Shown here: in pieces, positions 53,244 to 60,584 of the stretch | How positions within the stretch are numbered: the first letter of the stretch is position 1 | How the letters are laid out: every line of letters begins with the position of its first letter | Assembly: GCF_009917525.1 (NCBI RefSeq) | Contig: NZ_QZDU01000001.1 | Coordinates: 372,001-436,000, forward strand | Length of the DNA: 64,000 nt | Direction of reading: 5' to 3' | Origin: Acutalibacter sp. 1XD8-36 | GTDB lineage: Bacteria; Bacillota; Clostridia; Oscillospirales; Acutalibacteraceae | Notes under the pieces: generated by a model | What the model saw: only the letters and a program-made list of their open reading frames with translations | Database searches by the model: none | What the model was told of the DNA's origin: nothing | Program-made: the position numbers and the translations under genes

Positions 53244-53697
53244 GCTTATGGCAAAGCAGATAGAATCTCTCGCCGAAATTGACAGCGGCTTCATACCGCT
53301 GCTCTCCAACGCCTCCGCAATTTTGAACGAAGGCCTTGAGCGCATAAACTGGGTGGGCTTTTACCTGATGGACAATGGCAGCCTGCTGCTTGGTCCCTTC
53401 CAGGGCAAGGCCGCCTGTGTGAGGATAGAGGTCGGTATGGGTGTATGCGGGTCTGCCGTGAAGGAGGGGCGGGTGCTGAGGGTGCAGGATGTTCATGATT
53501 TCCCGGGCCATATTGCATGCGACAGCGCGTCTCAATCCGAGATAGTTCTGCCCATCAGAAGCGGCGGGAAGATAGTTGGAGTGCTGGATATTGACAGCCC
53601 GGAGACAGGCCGATTTAGCGAAGACGATGAGAAAGGTCTCATGATGGTAACCGCAGCCATAGAGTCCGCCGCAGACTTTTCCCGGCTAAGAACATAG
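53230..53697 (+). CDS. Free methionine-(R)-sulfoxide reductase (GAF domain)
   Basis: 155 residues of the fRMsr family: 'INWVGFYLMDNGSLLLGPFQGKAACVRI' near 40, 'GVCGSAVKEG' near 77, and 'DVHDFPGHIACDSASQSEIVLPI' near 92-115. The Cys residues in 'KAAC', 'GVCG' and 'IACD' are the catalytic and resolving ones. Reduces free Met-R-O with thioredoxin. GGAGAG precedes ATG 53230, which lies 14 bases inside the SLH gene end, so coupled. Confidence 0.93.
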   Translation: MPDYKLMAKQIESLAEIDSGFIPLLSNASAILNEGLERINWVGFYLMDNGSLLLGPFQGKAACVRIEVGMGVCGSAVKEGRVLRVQDVHDFPGHIACDSASQSEIVLPIRSGGKIVGVLDIDSPETGRFSEDDEKGLMMVTAAIESAADFSRLRT

Positions 53698-53723
53698 CAG
53701 CATTTCACAACATTTTTCGGACA

Positions 53724-53739
53724 TTCTACTACAGTAGAA
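53724..53739. promoter_or_regulatory. Palindrome next to second two-component operon promoter
   Basis: TTCTACT AC AGTAGAA, a perfect 7-bp inverted repeat, abutting TTGCCT (53740-53745), 17 bases, TATTCT (53763-53768). A plausible operator at the -35 edge. If this promoter is used, the RNA would start near 53775, just past the first ATG of the regulator gene. Confidence 0.4.
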
Positions 53740-53770
53740 TTGCCTTTTTAGCTGGTCTCTGCTATTCTGT

Positions 53771-54508
53771 ATGCTGAAAAGTGTGGTGGTGGATACGTTA
53801 AAATTTGCCGTCTGCGATGACGAGCCGGTAATGGCCCGGGAAATCTCGGAGCTTATCTCAGGCTATATGAGGTCGCGTGGGATTACAGCTTTCTCCGTCA
53901 GCAGATTCTCCAGCGGGCGCTCCCTGCTGGAGAGCCCCGACAGCTTTGATGTGGTCTTTTTAGATATACAGATGGAACAGCCCGACGGCATGGACACTGC
54001 AAGGCTCCTGCGCCGCCGGGGAGATGGTGTTTTGCTGATTTTTGTGACGGTTCTCAGGGAGCGGGTATTTGACGCCTTTAAGGTGGAGGCCTACGACTAT
54101 CTGGTAAAGCCTGTAGACTTCAAATCCTTCTCCCAGACCATGGACCGGGCACTTTGCTCTCTGGAGCACAAAGCCTTCAAGTCCATAGTGGTCCAGCGCG
54201 GCGGCAGTTCTGAGGTTGTCCCCCTCTCTGAGATAGTTTACTGCGAGGTGCTGGGCCGCAAAATATATATCCATAAGAGCGACAGCTCGGTTATCGACTA
54301 CTATGATAAAATGGGTGAGCTTGAGCAGCGGGTGGACCGGCGCTTCTTCAAGTGCCACCGCAGCTATCTTGTGAATCTCGCCTATGTCCGAGGACGCCGC
54401 CCGGGACAGATTATTCTGCCGGATGGCGGTACCATCCCCGTATCCCGCCTGAGGGAAGGAGACCTTGCCTCTTCCCTGCTGAGGTATATGAAAGAGGGAG
54501 GGCTTTGA
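53771..54508 (+). CDS. LytTR-type response regulator (second copy)
   Basis: Up to 245 residues. Receiver at about 10-125 ('FAVCDDEPVMAREI', phospho-acceptor Asp in 'VVFLDIQMEQPDG' near 62, Lys in 'YLVKPVD'), LytTR domain at about 140-240 ('FFKCHRSYLVNLAYVRG'). AgrA/VirR-type. Start uncertain: the ATG at 53771 has no ribosome site and one of the GTG codons at 53783-53789 would give the usual N-terminus nearer 'LKFAVCDDEP'. Pairs with the kinase just downstream. Confidence 0.9.
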   Translation: MLKSVVVDTLKFAVCDDEPVMAREISELISGYMRSRGITAFSVSRFSSGRSLLESPDSFDVVFLDIQMEQPDGMDTARLLRRRGDGVLLIFVTVLRERVFDAFKVEAYDYLVKPVDFKSFSQTMDRALCSLEHKAFKSIVVQRGGSSEVVPLSEIVYCEVLGRKIYIHKSDSSVIDYYDKMGELEQRVDRRFFKCHRSYLVNLAYVRGRRPGQIILPDGGTIPVSRLREGDLASSLLRYMKEGGL

Positions 54509-54509
54509 T

Positions 54510-55784
54510 ATGGACTATTTCAGCCTACTCAGCGACATTGCCTGCCTTGCCGGGCAAAGCATTATGCACCTGCTCTTCACTTCAAAACTCTCCGGGAAGA
54601 AACCCATGCTCTGGCTTTTCCCGGTTTACTTCCTTTTAATCTGGACTATCGACCACGTATCCATTATTTTCCTCCCGGAAGGCGGGATACTGCCGGTCGG
54701 CGCCGGAGTGCTGGCTCTAGCCTGTGCCAGCCGGTACGCGCTTAAAAACCGCTGGCATGTTTCCTGGCTTGCAGCGGTGCTGTCCTTCTATATCTCCCAG
54801 CTCTCCTTTGGCGTTATCAACTCAGTGGAGGCGGTGGTATTTCCAAGATTTATCGGGAGCCCATTATTGTACCTGCTCCTAATTGCGGCACTTCTTATAT
54901 TCTTCCTGCTATGTGCCTGCTGCTACCGGGGCGTCATAAAGCTCATGCCCGGTGCTGACAGCCTGCCGCGTCTAGGGCTTCTTCTGTTTCCAAGTCTGTT
55001 TTTCTTCGCTGCGGAGCTCTATATCCTGCGCACATCATACAGCTTGTTCACACCGTCCGTCTCCCCTATGGAAACAGGCAGGCACGCCGTATTACTGTTT
55101 TTACAGGTGATGGGCCTTGCCGCAATGCTCTGCACACTGTACGCCTACCGGCAGCTCTGCCAGGGATTCAGGGACAGCGCGGCGCTTCAGTCCCTGACCC
55201 AGGCGGCCCAGGCCCAGAAGGTGTATATCTCCGAAGCCCGCAGCCGCTATGAGCAGACTATGGCCTTCCGCCATGATGTAAAAAACCATCTTGCAGTGCT
55301 CAGCAGCCTCTTAAACAGCGGAAAAATTGAGGAGAGCAGGGAATACCTTCAGAAGCTCTCGACGGTCTCCGACTCCCTCTCCTTTCCCTGCCGGACCGGG
55401 AATGCCGTCGTGGATATCCTGCTGGGCGAGAAGCTGGGGCTACTTAAAGATGTCCGCACAGAGGTGTCCCTGCTTCTCCCAAACCCCTGCGGTATAGACG
55501 ATTTGGATTTATGCGTCATCTTCGCCAACGCTCTGGACAACGCCATTATCGCCTGCCAGTCATTGGAGGGTGAAAAGCATATTCAGGTCTCCGGTCAGCA
55601 GCAGGGGGATTTTTTCATGCTCACCTTTGAGAACTCCTGCACCGACGGCCCCACGCCGGTTTCCGGGACAGGCCTTGCCAATATACGCGCCGCGGCTGAA
55701 AAATACCACGGCGCGGCCCTTTTTGAAAAGTCCGGCAGAAGCTTTTCCCTCAGTGTCCTGTTGGACATTTCACGACACCGATAG
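54510..55784 (+). CDS. GHKL-type sensor histidine kinase (AgrC-like)
   Basis: 424 residues. Six hydrophobic segments in the first 215 residues, a full AgrC-like sensor; then 'FRHDVKNHLAVLSSLL' (phospho-His near 254), N-box 'FANALDNAIIACQSL' near 340 and G-box 'GTGLANIRAAAEKYHG' near 388. Agr-type kinases sense cyclic peptides, but no AgrB/AgrD genes lie here. GAAAGAGGGAGGG before ATG, one base after the regulator stop. Confidence 0.92.
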   Translation: MDYFSLLSDIACLAGQSIMHLLFTSKLSGKKPMLWLFPVYFLLIWTIDHVSIIFLPEGGILPVGAGVLALACASRYALKNRWHVSWLAAVLSFYISQLSFGVINSVEAVVFPRFIGSPLLYLLLIAALLIFFLLCACCYRGVIKLMPGADSLPRLGLLLFPSLFFFAAELYILRTSYSLFTPSVSPMETGRHAVLLFLQVMGLAAMLCTLYAYRQLCQGFRDSAALQSLTQAAQAQKVYISEARSRYEQTMAFRHDVKNHLAVLSSLLNSGKIEESREYLQKLSTVSDSLSFPCRTGNAVVDILLGEKLGLLKDVRTEVSLLLPNPCGIDDLDLCVIFANALDNAIIACQSLEGEKHIQVSGQQQGDFFMLTFENSCTDGPTPVSGTGLANIRAAAEKYHGAALFEKSGRSFSLSVLLDISRHR

Positions 55785-55832
55785 GGCATTTCAGTGCAAA
55801 GGCCTTGAAACCCTGCCTTCAGCCTGCTAAAC

Positions 55833-55853
55833 TTGGCATATGGCAGCTGCCAA
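55833..55853. promoter_or_regulatory. Inverted repeat upstream of hypothetical pair
   Basis: TTGGCA-N9-TGCCAA, with a GGCAGCTGCC palindrome inside, 25 bases before the start of the next gene. It has the form of an operator or RNA hairpin; regulator unknown. Confidence 0.4.
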
Positions 55854-55877
55854 AATTCATATGAAGGGACAGGTGAT

Positions 55878-56306
55878 ATGCAGGTGAACCCACAGATTAT
55901 AGATGGCCTTATGGGTGCCAGCGCCAACATAAAAATGGCTGGCACACCTATGAGTGTATACCGTCAGGCCTCTGCAGAGGGCGACACTGAGAAGATGAAG
56001 CGTGCCCTGGGCTATGCCGGTGAGTGTACCCAGAGGGCGGCGAAGTATCAGGAGAAGCTGGACGAGGGCATAAAGGCCGAGCGCGAGGAGGCTAAGAAGG
56101 ATAAGGAGGCCGAGCTTGATAATCGGCTGGAGGAGCAGAATAATCCTAAGCCCAAGTGTACAGATACCGTGGAGATAAGCGAAGAGGCTAGAGCTGCCCA
56201 GGCCAACGAGCCTGTGGAAATGGCCACAGAACCGGTCGTCTATACAAATTCAGGCGAGGCTTCGCCTCTACCGGCAGCGAAGCCTGCGGTTATTTTCAAT
56301 GCATGA
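55878..56306 (+). CDS. Uncharacterised small acidic/basic coiled-coil protein
   Basis: 142 residues. Not recognised. N-terminal half 'MQVNPQIIDGLMGASANIKMAGTPM' and a charged coiled coil (about 45-95, 'EKLDEGIKAEREEAKKDKEAELDNRLEEQ'), then 'TDTVEISEEARAAQ', which resembles the FlgM-type 'VxIS' C-terminal motif. No signal or membrane segment. GGGACAGGTGAT precedes ATG 55878. It is followed after 22 bases by a second small protein gene, so probably a pair. Confidence 0.65.
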   Translation: MQVNPQIIDGLMGASANIKMAGTPMSVYRQASAEGDTEKMKRALGYAGECTQRAAKYQEKLDEGIKAEREEAKKDKEAELDNRLEEQNNPKPKCTDTVEISEEARAAQANEPVEMATEPVVYTNSGEASPLPAAKPAVIFNA

Positions 56307-56328
56307 AATTATAAAGGAGGGATAATTT

Positions 56329-56832
56329 ATGCAGCCTATTTCCGGCATAAACAGCCGCGCACTTAACCCCCTGGCCCCATTGGATAGGAAAGGGCCCGAG
56401 GATATCAAGCGCGCCGGGGAAGAAGCTAAAAAAGACCCGTCAAAGCCTGTTGTGGATGAGTATACACCAGAGAAAAAGCCTGAGTCCGCCGGGCAATACT
56501 GGATGGGCCGTGACAAGGACGGCAGTCCGAAGATTTACTTTGACGACCCTGAAAAATCCAGTGGGCCCGATAAAGACAGTGGAGCAGAAGGTCCGCAAAA
56601 AAGCGGCGGCAGAAAGCCTGAGACCTGCGTAGGCAATACCGACGACGTTGACCGGGAGATACGCCAGCTTAAAAAGAAGCAGGAGGAACTCAAACAGCAG
56701 CTGAACTCCGAGCAGGACCCAGCTAAGGCTGAAGCCCTGAAAAAACAGCTTTCCCAGGTGGAGCAGGAGCTTCGTCAAAAGGACAACGACACCTATAGGA
56801 AGGCTCACTCCAAGTTCACACAGATGGCCTGA
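56329..56832 (+). CDS. Uncharacterised charged protein with C-terminal coiled coil
   Basis: 167 residues. Not recognised. Low-complexity Lys/Glu/Pro-rich start (1-55) with 'GQYWMGRDKDGSPKIYFDDPEK' near 62-83, then a strong coiled coil at about 110-160 ('IRQLKKKQEELKQQL', 'LKKQLSQVEQELRQK'). AAGGAGGG before ATG. Together with the gene upstream it forms a two-gene unit with its own terminator. Function unknown. Confidence 0.7.
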   Translation: MQPISGINSRALNPLAPLDRKGPEDIKRAGEEAKKDPSKPVVDEYTPEKKPESAGQYWMGRDKDGSPKIYFDDPEKSSGPDKDSGAEGPQKSGGRKPETCVGNTDDVDREIRQLKKKQEELKQQLNSEQDPAKAEALKKQLSQVEQELRQKDNDTYRKAHSKFTQMA

Positions 56833-56836
56833 ATGA

Positions 56837-56881
56837 GAAGCAAGCCCCCCGGAGCCTGTATGCTCCGGGGCTTGCTTCTTA
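56837..56881 (+). terminator. Terminator of the hypothetical pair
   Basis: A long stem GAAGCAAGCC...GGCTTGCTTC with an inner CCGGAGC/GCTCCGG pair and small loop, then TTAATTT. Confidence 0.85.
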
Positions 56882-56965
56882 ATTTACCTATTTTAGAAGA
56901 CGGTCGATAGTTTCCCCACTTTGCTGTTCCCAATCTTCCAAAAGCCCCAAAATTACCCTCAACTC

Positions 56966-56994
56966 TTGACAAGCGGCAAAAGCCCATGTATAAT
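56966..56994 (+). promoter_or_regulatory. Consensus sigma-A promoter for cbiM-cbiQ-cbiO
   Basis: TTGACA (56966-56971), 17-base spacer, TATAAT (56989-56994), both boxes exact. Predicted RNA start near 57001, giving a leader of about 170 bases. Confidence 0.9.
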
Positions 56995-57000
56995 ACAATT

Positions 57001-57133
57001 TATATTTAGTGGCATGAAGCCGCTTTTAGGAGCATGAAGCTCCCCAATTACCCCGAGCACGTATTATTTTATCATGCCAAAGAAGGCATACGCTACCGGT
57101 CAGAAGACGCAGACGTATGCCTTTATATTTTTT
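57001..57133 (+). ncRNA. Candidate riboswitch/attenuator leader of the cobalt/nickel transporter operon
   Basis: Two hairpins share the loop ATGAA and the core GCATGAAGC, 20 bases apart: AGTGGC/GCCGCT (57008-57024) and GGAGC/GCTCC (57029-57043). TGGCATGA (57010-57017) is also fully complementary to TCATGCCA (57072-57079). ATGCC (57074-57078) can instead pair with GGCAT (57085-57089), which is the left arm of a terminator: AAGGCATACG (57083-57092) with CGTATGCCTT (57114-57123), then TTTATATTTTTTG. This is the mutual-exclusion geometry of a transcription-attenuating switch. I do not see the B12 box of cobalamin riboswitches or the NiCo motif. Ligand unknown; cobalt, nickel or a corrinoid would fit the genes. 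Confidence 0.6.
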
Positions 57134-57169
57134 GTTATTTATTACTTATTTTTGAAAGGAATGATTTTC

Positions 57170-58231
57170 ATGCATATGGCAGACGCTCTTATATCTCCCG
57201 CTGTAGGCGCGGCGATGTACGCTGCCTCGGCAGCGACAGCGGGCATATCTATCTACAGGCTTAAAAGTGAGGACAGGCTACGCCCGGAGCTCACTTCTAA
57301 ACGCCTGCCCACCATGGCGGTGATGTCCGCTCTGGTCTTCGCGGGACAGATGGTAAACTACACCATCCCCGGCACCGGCTCCTCAGGGCATTTATGCGGC
57401 GGGCTGCTGCTCACTGCCCTGCTGGGCCCATGGGCGGGCTTCCTCTCTATGGCGGCGGTGCTCATTATCCAGTGTCTCTTCTTTGCCGACGGAGGCCTGC
57501 TTGCCCTTGGAGCCAACCTGTGGAATATGGCTTTCTATGGCTGCTTTGCGGGCTATTACCTTATTTATCGGCCCATATTGGGTGCAAAACGGTTAAAAGC
57601 CCCTGTGAAACTTACCCTCGCCTCAGTTTTGGGCTGTGTGCTCTCATTGCAGCTTGGAGCATTATCAGTTGTAATCGAGACCTCACTCTCCGAGGTCACC
57701 GAGCTGCCCTTCGGGGCATTTCTGGCCCTAATGCAGCCCATTCACCTGGCTATCGGCGCAGTTGAGGGGCTCATAACCGCCGCTGTGCTGGTGTTTGTGT
57801 ATAATGCCCGTCCTGAGCTCCTGCCGGACCTGCAGGGCTCCGAGAGCAGTCCAGGGAAATTCTCCCTGCGGAGTACCCTGGCTGTGCTGGCAATAGTGGC
57901 CGCTGTCACCGGCGGAGGGCTCTCTCTGATTGCCAGCGGCAACCCGGACGGCCTTGAGTGGTCTCTTTTCGGCAATAGTGAGGCTGGATATTCCGAGAAT
58001 ATGGGGCTTGATGAGGACGCTTACGGCATAGATAGCCCTGCCTCCAGGACAGCGGGCGTGATACAGGAGAAGACCGCTTTCCTGCCTGACTACGGCTTTG
58101 CCGGCGGTTCCGGGGAGCCGTTGGGCACCAGCGTCTCCGGCATAGCCGGCGCGGCTATGGTGGCGGTTTTGGCGGGGCTTGTCTGTCTCTGCGGTAGCCT
58201 GCTCAGAAGGCGCGGGACCGGCAAAAAGTGA
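57170..58231 (+). CDS. cbiM: ECF cobalt/nickel transporter, CbiM with fused CbiN/PDGLE-like domain
   Basis: 353 residues. CbiM S-component (about 1-215): the start 'MHMADALISPAVG' supplies the N-terminal Met-His metal ligand, which decides the start at 57170 over the longer frame; AAAGGAA lies upstream. 'GTGSSGHLCGGLLLTALLGPWAGFLSM' near 70 is the family core. A C-terminal part (about 240-350) has two helices around 'NPDGLEWSLFG', the PDGLE/CbiN motif, so CbiN is fused. Metal could be Co or Ni. Overlaps cbiQ by four bases. Confidence 0.92.
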   Translation: MHMADALISPAVGAAMYAASAATAGISIYRLKSEDRLRPELTSKRLPTMAVMSALVFAGQMVNYTIPGTGSSGHLCGGLLLTALLGPWAGFLSMAAVLIIQCLFFADGGLLALGANLWNMAFYGCFAGYYLIYRPILGAKRLKAPVKLTLASVLGCVLSLQLGALSVVIETSLSEVTELPFGAFLALMQPIHLAIGAVEGLITAAVLVFVYNARPELLPDLQGSESSPGKFSLRSTLAVLAIVAAVTGGGLSLIASGNPDGLEWSLFGNSEAGYSENMGLDEDAYGIDSPASRTAGVIQEKTAFLPDYGFAGGSGEPLGTSVSGIAGAAMVAVLAGLVCLCGSLLRRRGTGKK

Positions 58232-59043
58232 GCCGCTTTAACCCAGCCGGTGAAGCCGGACAGAGCCTGCGGCTGGTGGACGAGCTGGCGGCGCTGGACT
58301 CTCCCATGCACCGGCTTGCCCCACTGCCCAAGCTCCTTTTGACTGTGCTATATGTGTCCCTGACCCTCTCTTTCCCCAAGTACGCTCTCTCAGGCCTCAG
58401 TGTTATGGCACTGTTTCCTGTTTTCGGCTATCAGCTGGCGGGAATATCCCTTTTGGTATGCTTTCGGCGTCTGCGGTTTATACTGCCGCTGGTCTGCGCT
58501 GTGGGTCTTTTCAACCCATTCTTTGACCGGGAGACACTCTTTTTTCTGGGAAATCTGCCCGTAAGTGGAGGAGTTATCTCCATGCTGACGCTCCTGCTAA
58601 AGGGTGTGTTCGCCTTAACCGCCGCCTTCCTGCTCATTGCCACAACTCCACTTGAAGGCATATGCGGGGCCCTGGGAAAGCTCCGCTGTCCTAAGGTGAT
58701 GGTAAGCCTCCTGCTGCTGACCTTCCGTTATATCACAGTGCTTCTTGACGAGGCCAGCCTTATGACCGAGGCTTACAGCCTGCGGGCTCCGGGGCAGCGG
58801 GGGGTGCACATATCTGCGTGGGGCTCCTTTTTAGGGCAGCTCCTGCTGCGTAGTATGGACCGTGCCGAAAGCCTCTATAGCAGTATGCTCCTGCGCGGAT
58901 TCACCGGTGAGCTTCCGAGGAGTTTTAATTCTGCCGTGTCACCGCTGTCATGGACAGCCGCCGGAATCTGTGCCGCACTGATGGTTCTGTCCCGGATGTA
59001 CGACCTGCCCGCCCTGCTGGGCAAATTACTTATTGGAGGCTGA
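58228..59043 (+). CDS. cbiQ: ECF transporter transmembrane component CbiQ
   Basis: 271 residues with about five to six helices and the two coupling motifs of T-components, visible as 'LRAPGQRG' (near 190) and 'SMLLRGFTGE' (near 220), which contact the ATPase. Start is GTG at 58228 within the cbiM stop (GTGA overlap). Couples the CbiM metal-binding unit to CbiO. Confidence 0.92.
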   Translation: MSRFNPAGEAGQSLRLVDELAALDSPMHRLAPLPKLLLTVLYVSLTLSFPKYALSGLSVMALFPVFGYQLAGISLLVCFRRLRFILPLVCAVGLFNPFFDRETLFFLGNLPVSGGVISMLTLLLKGVFALTAAFLLIATTPLEGICGALGKLRCPKVMVSLLLLTFRYITVLLDEASLMTEAYSLRAPGQRGVHISAWGSFLGQLLLRSMDRAESLYSSMLLRGFTGELPRSFNSAVSPLSWTAAGICAALMVLSRMYDLPALLGKLLIGG

Positions 59044-59047
59044 GCCT

Positions 59048-59785
59048 GTGATAATCTTTAAAAATGTTTCATACTCATATCCAGGCGGCCGGTCCGTGCT
59101 GAACGGTGTCTCACTTCACATCTCCCCGGGCGAGCGGGTGGGGCTTATCGGTGCAAACGGAGCTGGCAAGAGCACGCTTTTAAAAGCTGCGCTGGGGCTT
59201 GTTGACGCAGACGGCTCCATCACCGTAGACGGCACCGGGCTCAGCCGAAATACTCTGCCGTTTGTGCGCAAAGCTCTTGGCTACGTGCTTCAGGACTCGG
59301 ACAACCAAATGTTTATGCCTACTGTCCTTGATGACATGGTCTTTGGGCCCATGAACTATGGCATGAGCCGTACCGAGGCTGAGGCCCTGGCCGACAGCAT
59401 CCTATCCGGCCTTGGCGTTGCCCATCTGAAGCACCGCCAAAATCATAAAATCTCCGGTGGAGAAAAGCGCATGGCTGCCATCGCTACCGTCCTTATGTCC
59501 ACCCCCAAGGCGGTCCTGATGGACGAGCCCTCCTCCTCCCTGGACCCTAAAAACCGCCGCACCCTCATTCACACTGTCAACTCTCTGCCTATTGCAAAGC
59601 TCATCGCCTCCCATGACCTGGATATGATTCTGGATACCTGCGACCGGGTGCTGCTCATAGGCTCCGGGCAGATAGTGGCCGACGGCGCTGCCAGGGATGT
59701 GCTTGGTGATAAAGAGCTGCTAGAAAAAAATGGGCTGGAGCTGCCGCTGGGGATGCAGAGGTGCTGGACCGGCAAAAGGGGATGA
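59048..59785 (+). CDS. cbiO: ECF transporter ATPase CbiO
   Basis: 245 residues. Walker A 'GANGAGKST' near 38-46, Q-loop 'YVLQDSDNQMF' near 80, signature 'ISGGEKRMAA' near 137, Walker B 'AVLMDEPSSSLD' near 156 and H-loop 'IASHDLDM' near 190. One ATPase gene, so a homodimer drives uptake. GTG 59048 follows GGAGG by eight bases; a TTG 15 bases earlier overlaps cbiQ. Confidence 0.95.
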   Translation: MIIFKNVSYSYPGGRSVLNGVSLHISPGERVGLIGANGAGKSTLLKAALGLVDADGSITVDGTGLSRNTLPFVRKALGYVLQDSDNQMFMPTVLDDMVFGPMNYGMSRTEAEALADSILSGLGVAHLKHRQNHKISGGEKRMAAIATVLMSTPKAVLMDEPSSSLDPKNRRTLIHTVNSLPIAKLIASHDLDMILDTCDRVLLIGSGQIVADGAARDVLGDKELLEKNGLELPLGMQRCWTGKRG

Positions 59786-59792
59786 ATAGATA

Positions 59793-60512
59793 TTGGATTT
59801 ATTTATAACAAGCAAAATCGGGGCGACAGTCCACTTGAATGGCAGGCGTACTGCCGGAATGATAGATAACCGTTTCGGCTTCCTGACTAATTTTAAGAAA
59901 TGCCTGCATAAAACCGGGCAAATGCTGTATATTTCAAGCGACCCCAAGCCTAATGAAAGAGTGTCCGAATGGTTTCAGAACACCGTAGAGGCACTGGAAA
60001 AAGAAGGTATCAGGTTTGATAGATGTTCTTTAGTCAATGGGCATAACGCCTCTATGCTGAAAGATGCAATCACGCAAACAGACGTAATATTCCTCTCCGG
60101 CGGGCACCTGCCTACACAGAATCTGTTCTTTCAGAGGATTGGCCTGCGGGATATTCTCACCAGGTTTGACGGAATAATTGTGGCCCAGAGCGCTGGCAGC
60201 ATGAACTGCGCGGAGACTGTCTATGTCTGCCCGGAACTTCCTAGCGAGAGTTTAGACCTAAATTTTGAGCGGTTTCGGCCCGGGCTTGGACTAACTGACA
60301 TCAATATCATACCCCACTATAATGATAACCATAGCCTCATTTTAGACGGCAAGCGGTTTTATGAGGATATCGTCAGTCCCGATACCTTTAAAGTGCCGGT
60401 TTATCTCCTCCCCGACGGCTCATATTTTTATACACATGACGGTAAAACTGAACTCTTTGGCGAGGCGTACCTGTTTCATTGTGGCAAATTGAAACTGCTG
60501 GAAAAACTATAG
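59793..60512 (+). CDS. Peptidase S51-like protein
   Basis: 239 residues of the S51/class I amidotransferase-like fold: 'VIFLSGGHLPTQNLFFQRI' loop near 100, 'IVAQSAGSMNCAE' (Ser nucleophile near 134) and 'INIIPHYNDNHS' (near 170) with the His. Probably cleaves small peptides such as Asp-dipeptides; not certain. TTG start at 59793 with AAGGGGA about ten bases upstream; no ATG fits. Directly after cbiO, probably by read-through. Confidence 0.8.
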   Translation: MDLFITSKIGATVHLNGRRTAGMIDNRFGFLTNFKKCLHKTGQMLYISSDPKPNERVSEWFQNTVEALEKEGIRFDRCSLVNGHNASMLKDAITQTDVIFLSGGHLPTQNLFFQRIGLRDILTRFDGIIVAQSAGSMNCAETVYVCPELPSESLDLNFERFRPGLGLTDINIIPHYNDNHSLILDGKRFYEDIVSPDTFKVPVYLLPDGSYFYTHDGKTELFGEAYLFHCGKLKLLEKL

Positions 60513-60524
60513 CAAAACACCCCC

Positions 60525-60553
60525 TTGCTTTTCCGCGCAAGGGGGTGTACAAT
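60525..60553 (+). promoter_or_regulatory. Promoter of sugar acetyltransferase gene with embedded inverted repeat
   Basis: TTGCTT (60525-60530), 17 bases, TACAAT (60548-60553). The inverted repeat ACACCCCCTTG / CAAGGGGGTGT (60517-60527 with 60538-60548) spans the -35 and spacer up to the -10. It may be an operator; it also looks like a terminator for the upstream gene, but on the plus strand it lacks a T-run. Confidence 0.55.
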
Positions 60554-60584
60554 ATATCCAAAACTAATAAAAGGAGATGCCAAC

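Noticed and set aside
57001-57133. Cobalamin or NiCo riboswitch before cbiM
   Set aside because: I looked for the B12 box and for the conserved junction sequences of NiCo RNAs and did not see them; only an unassigned switch is proposed.
57034-57264. 76-codon frame starting in the cbiM leader
   Set aside because: It starts at the second ATGAA hairpin loop with the AGGAG one base away, too close for a ribosome site, and runs through the terminator and into cbiM out of frame.
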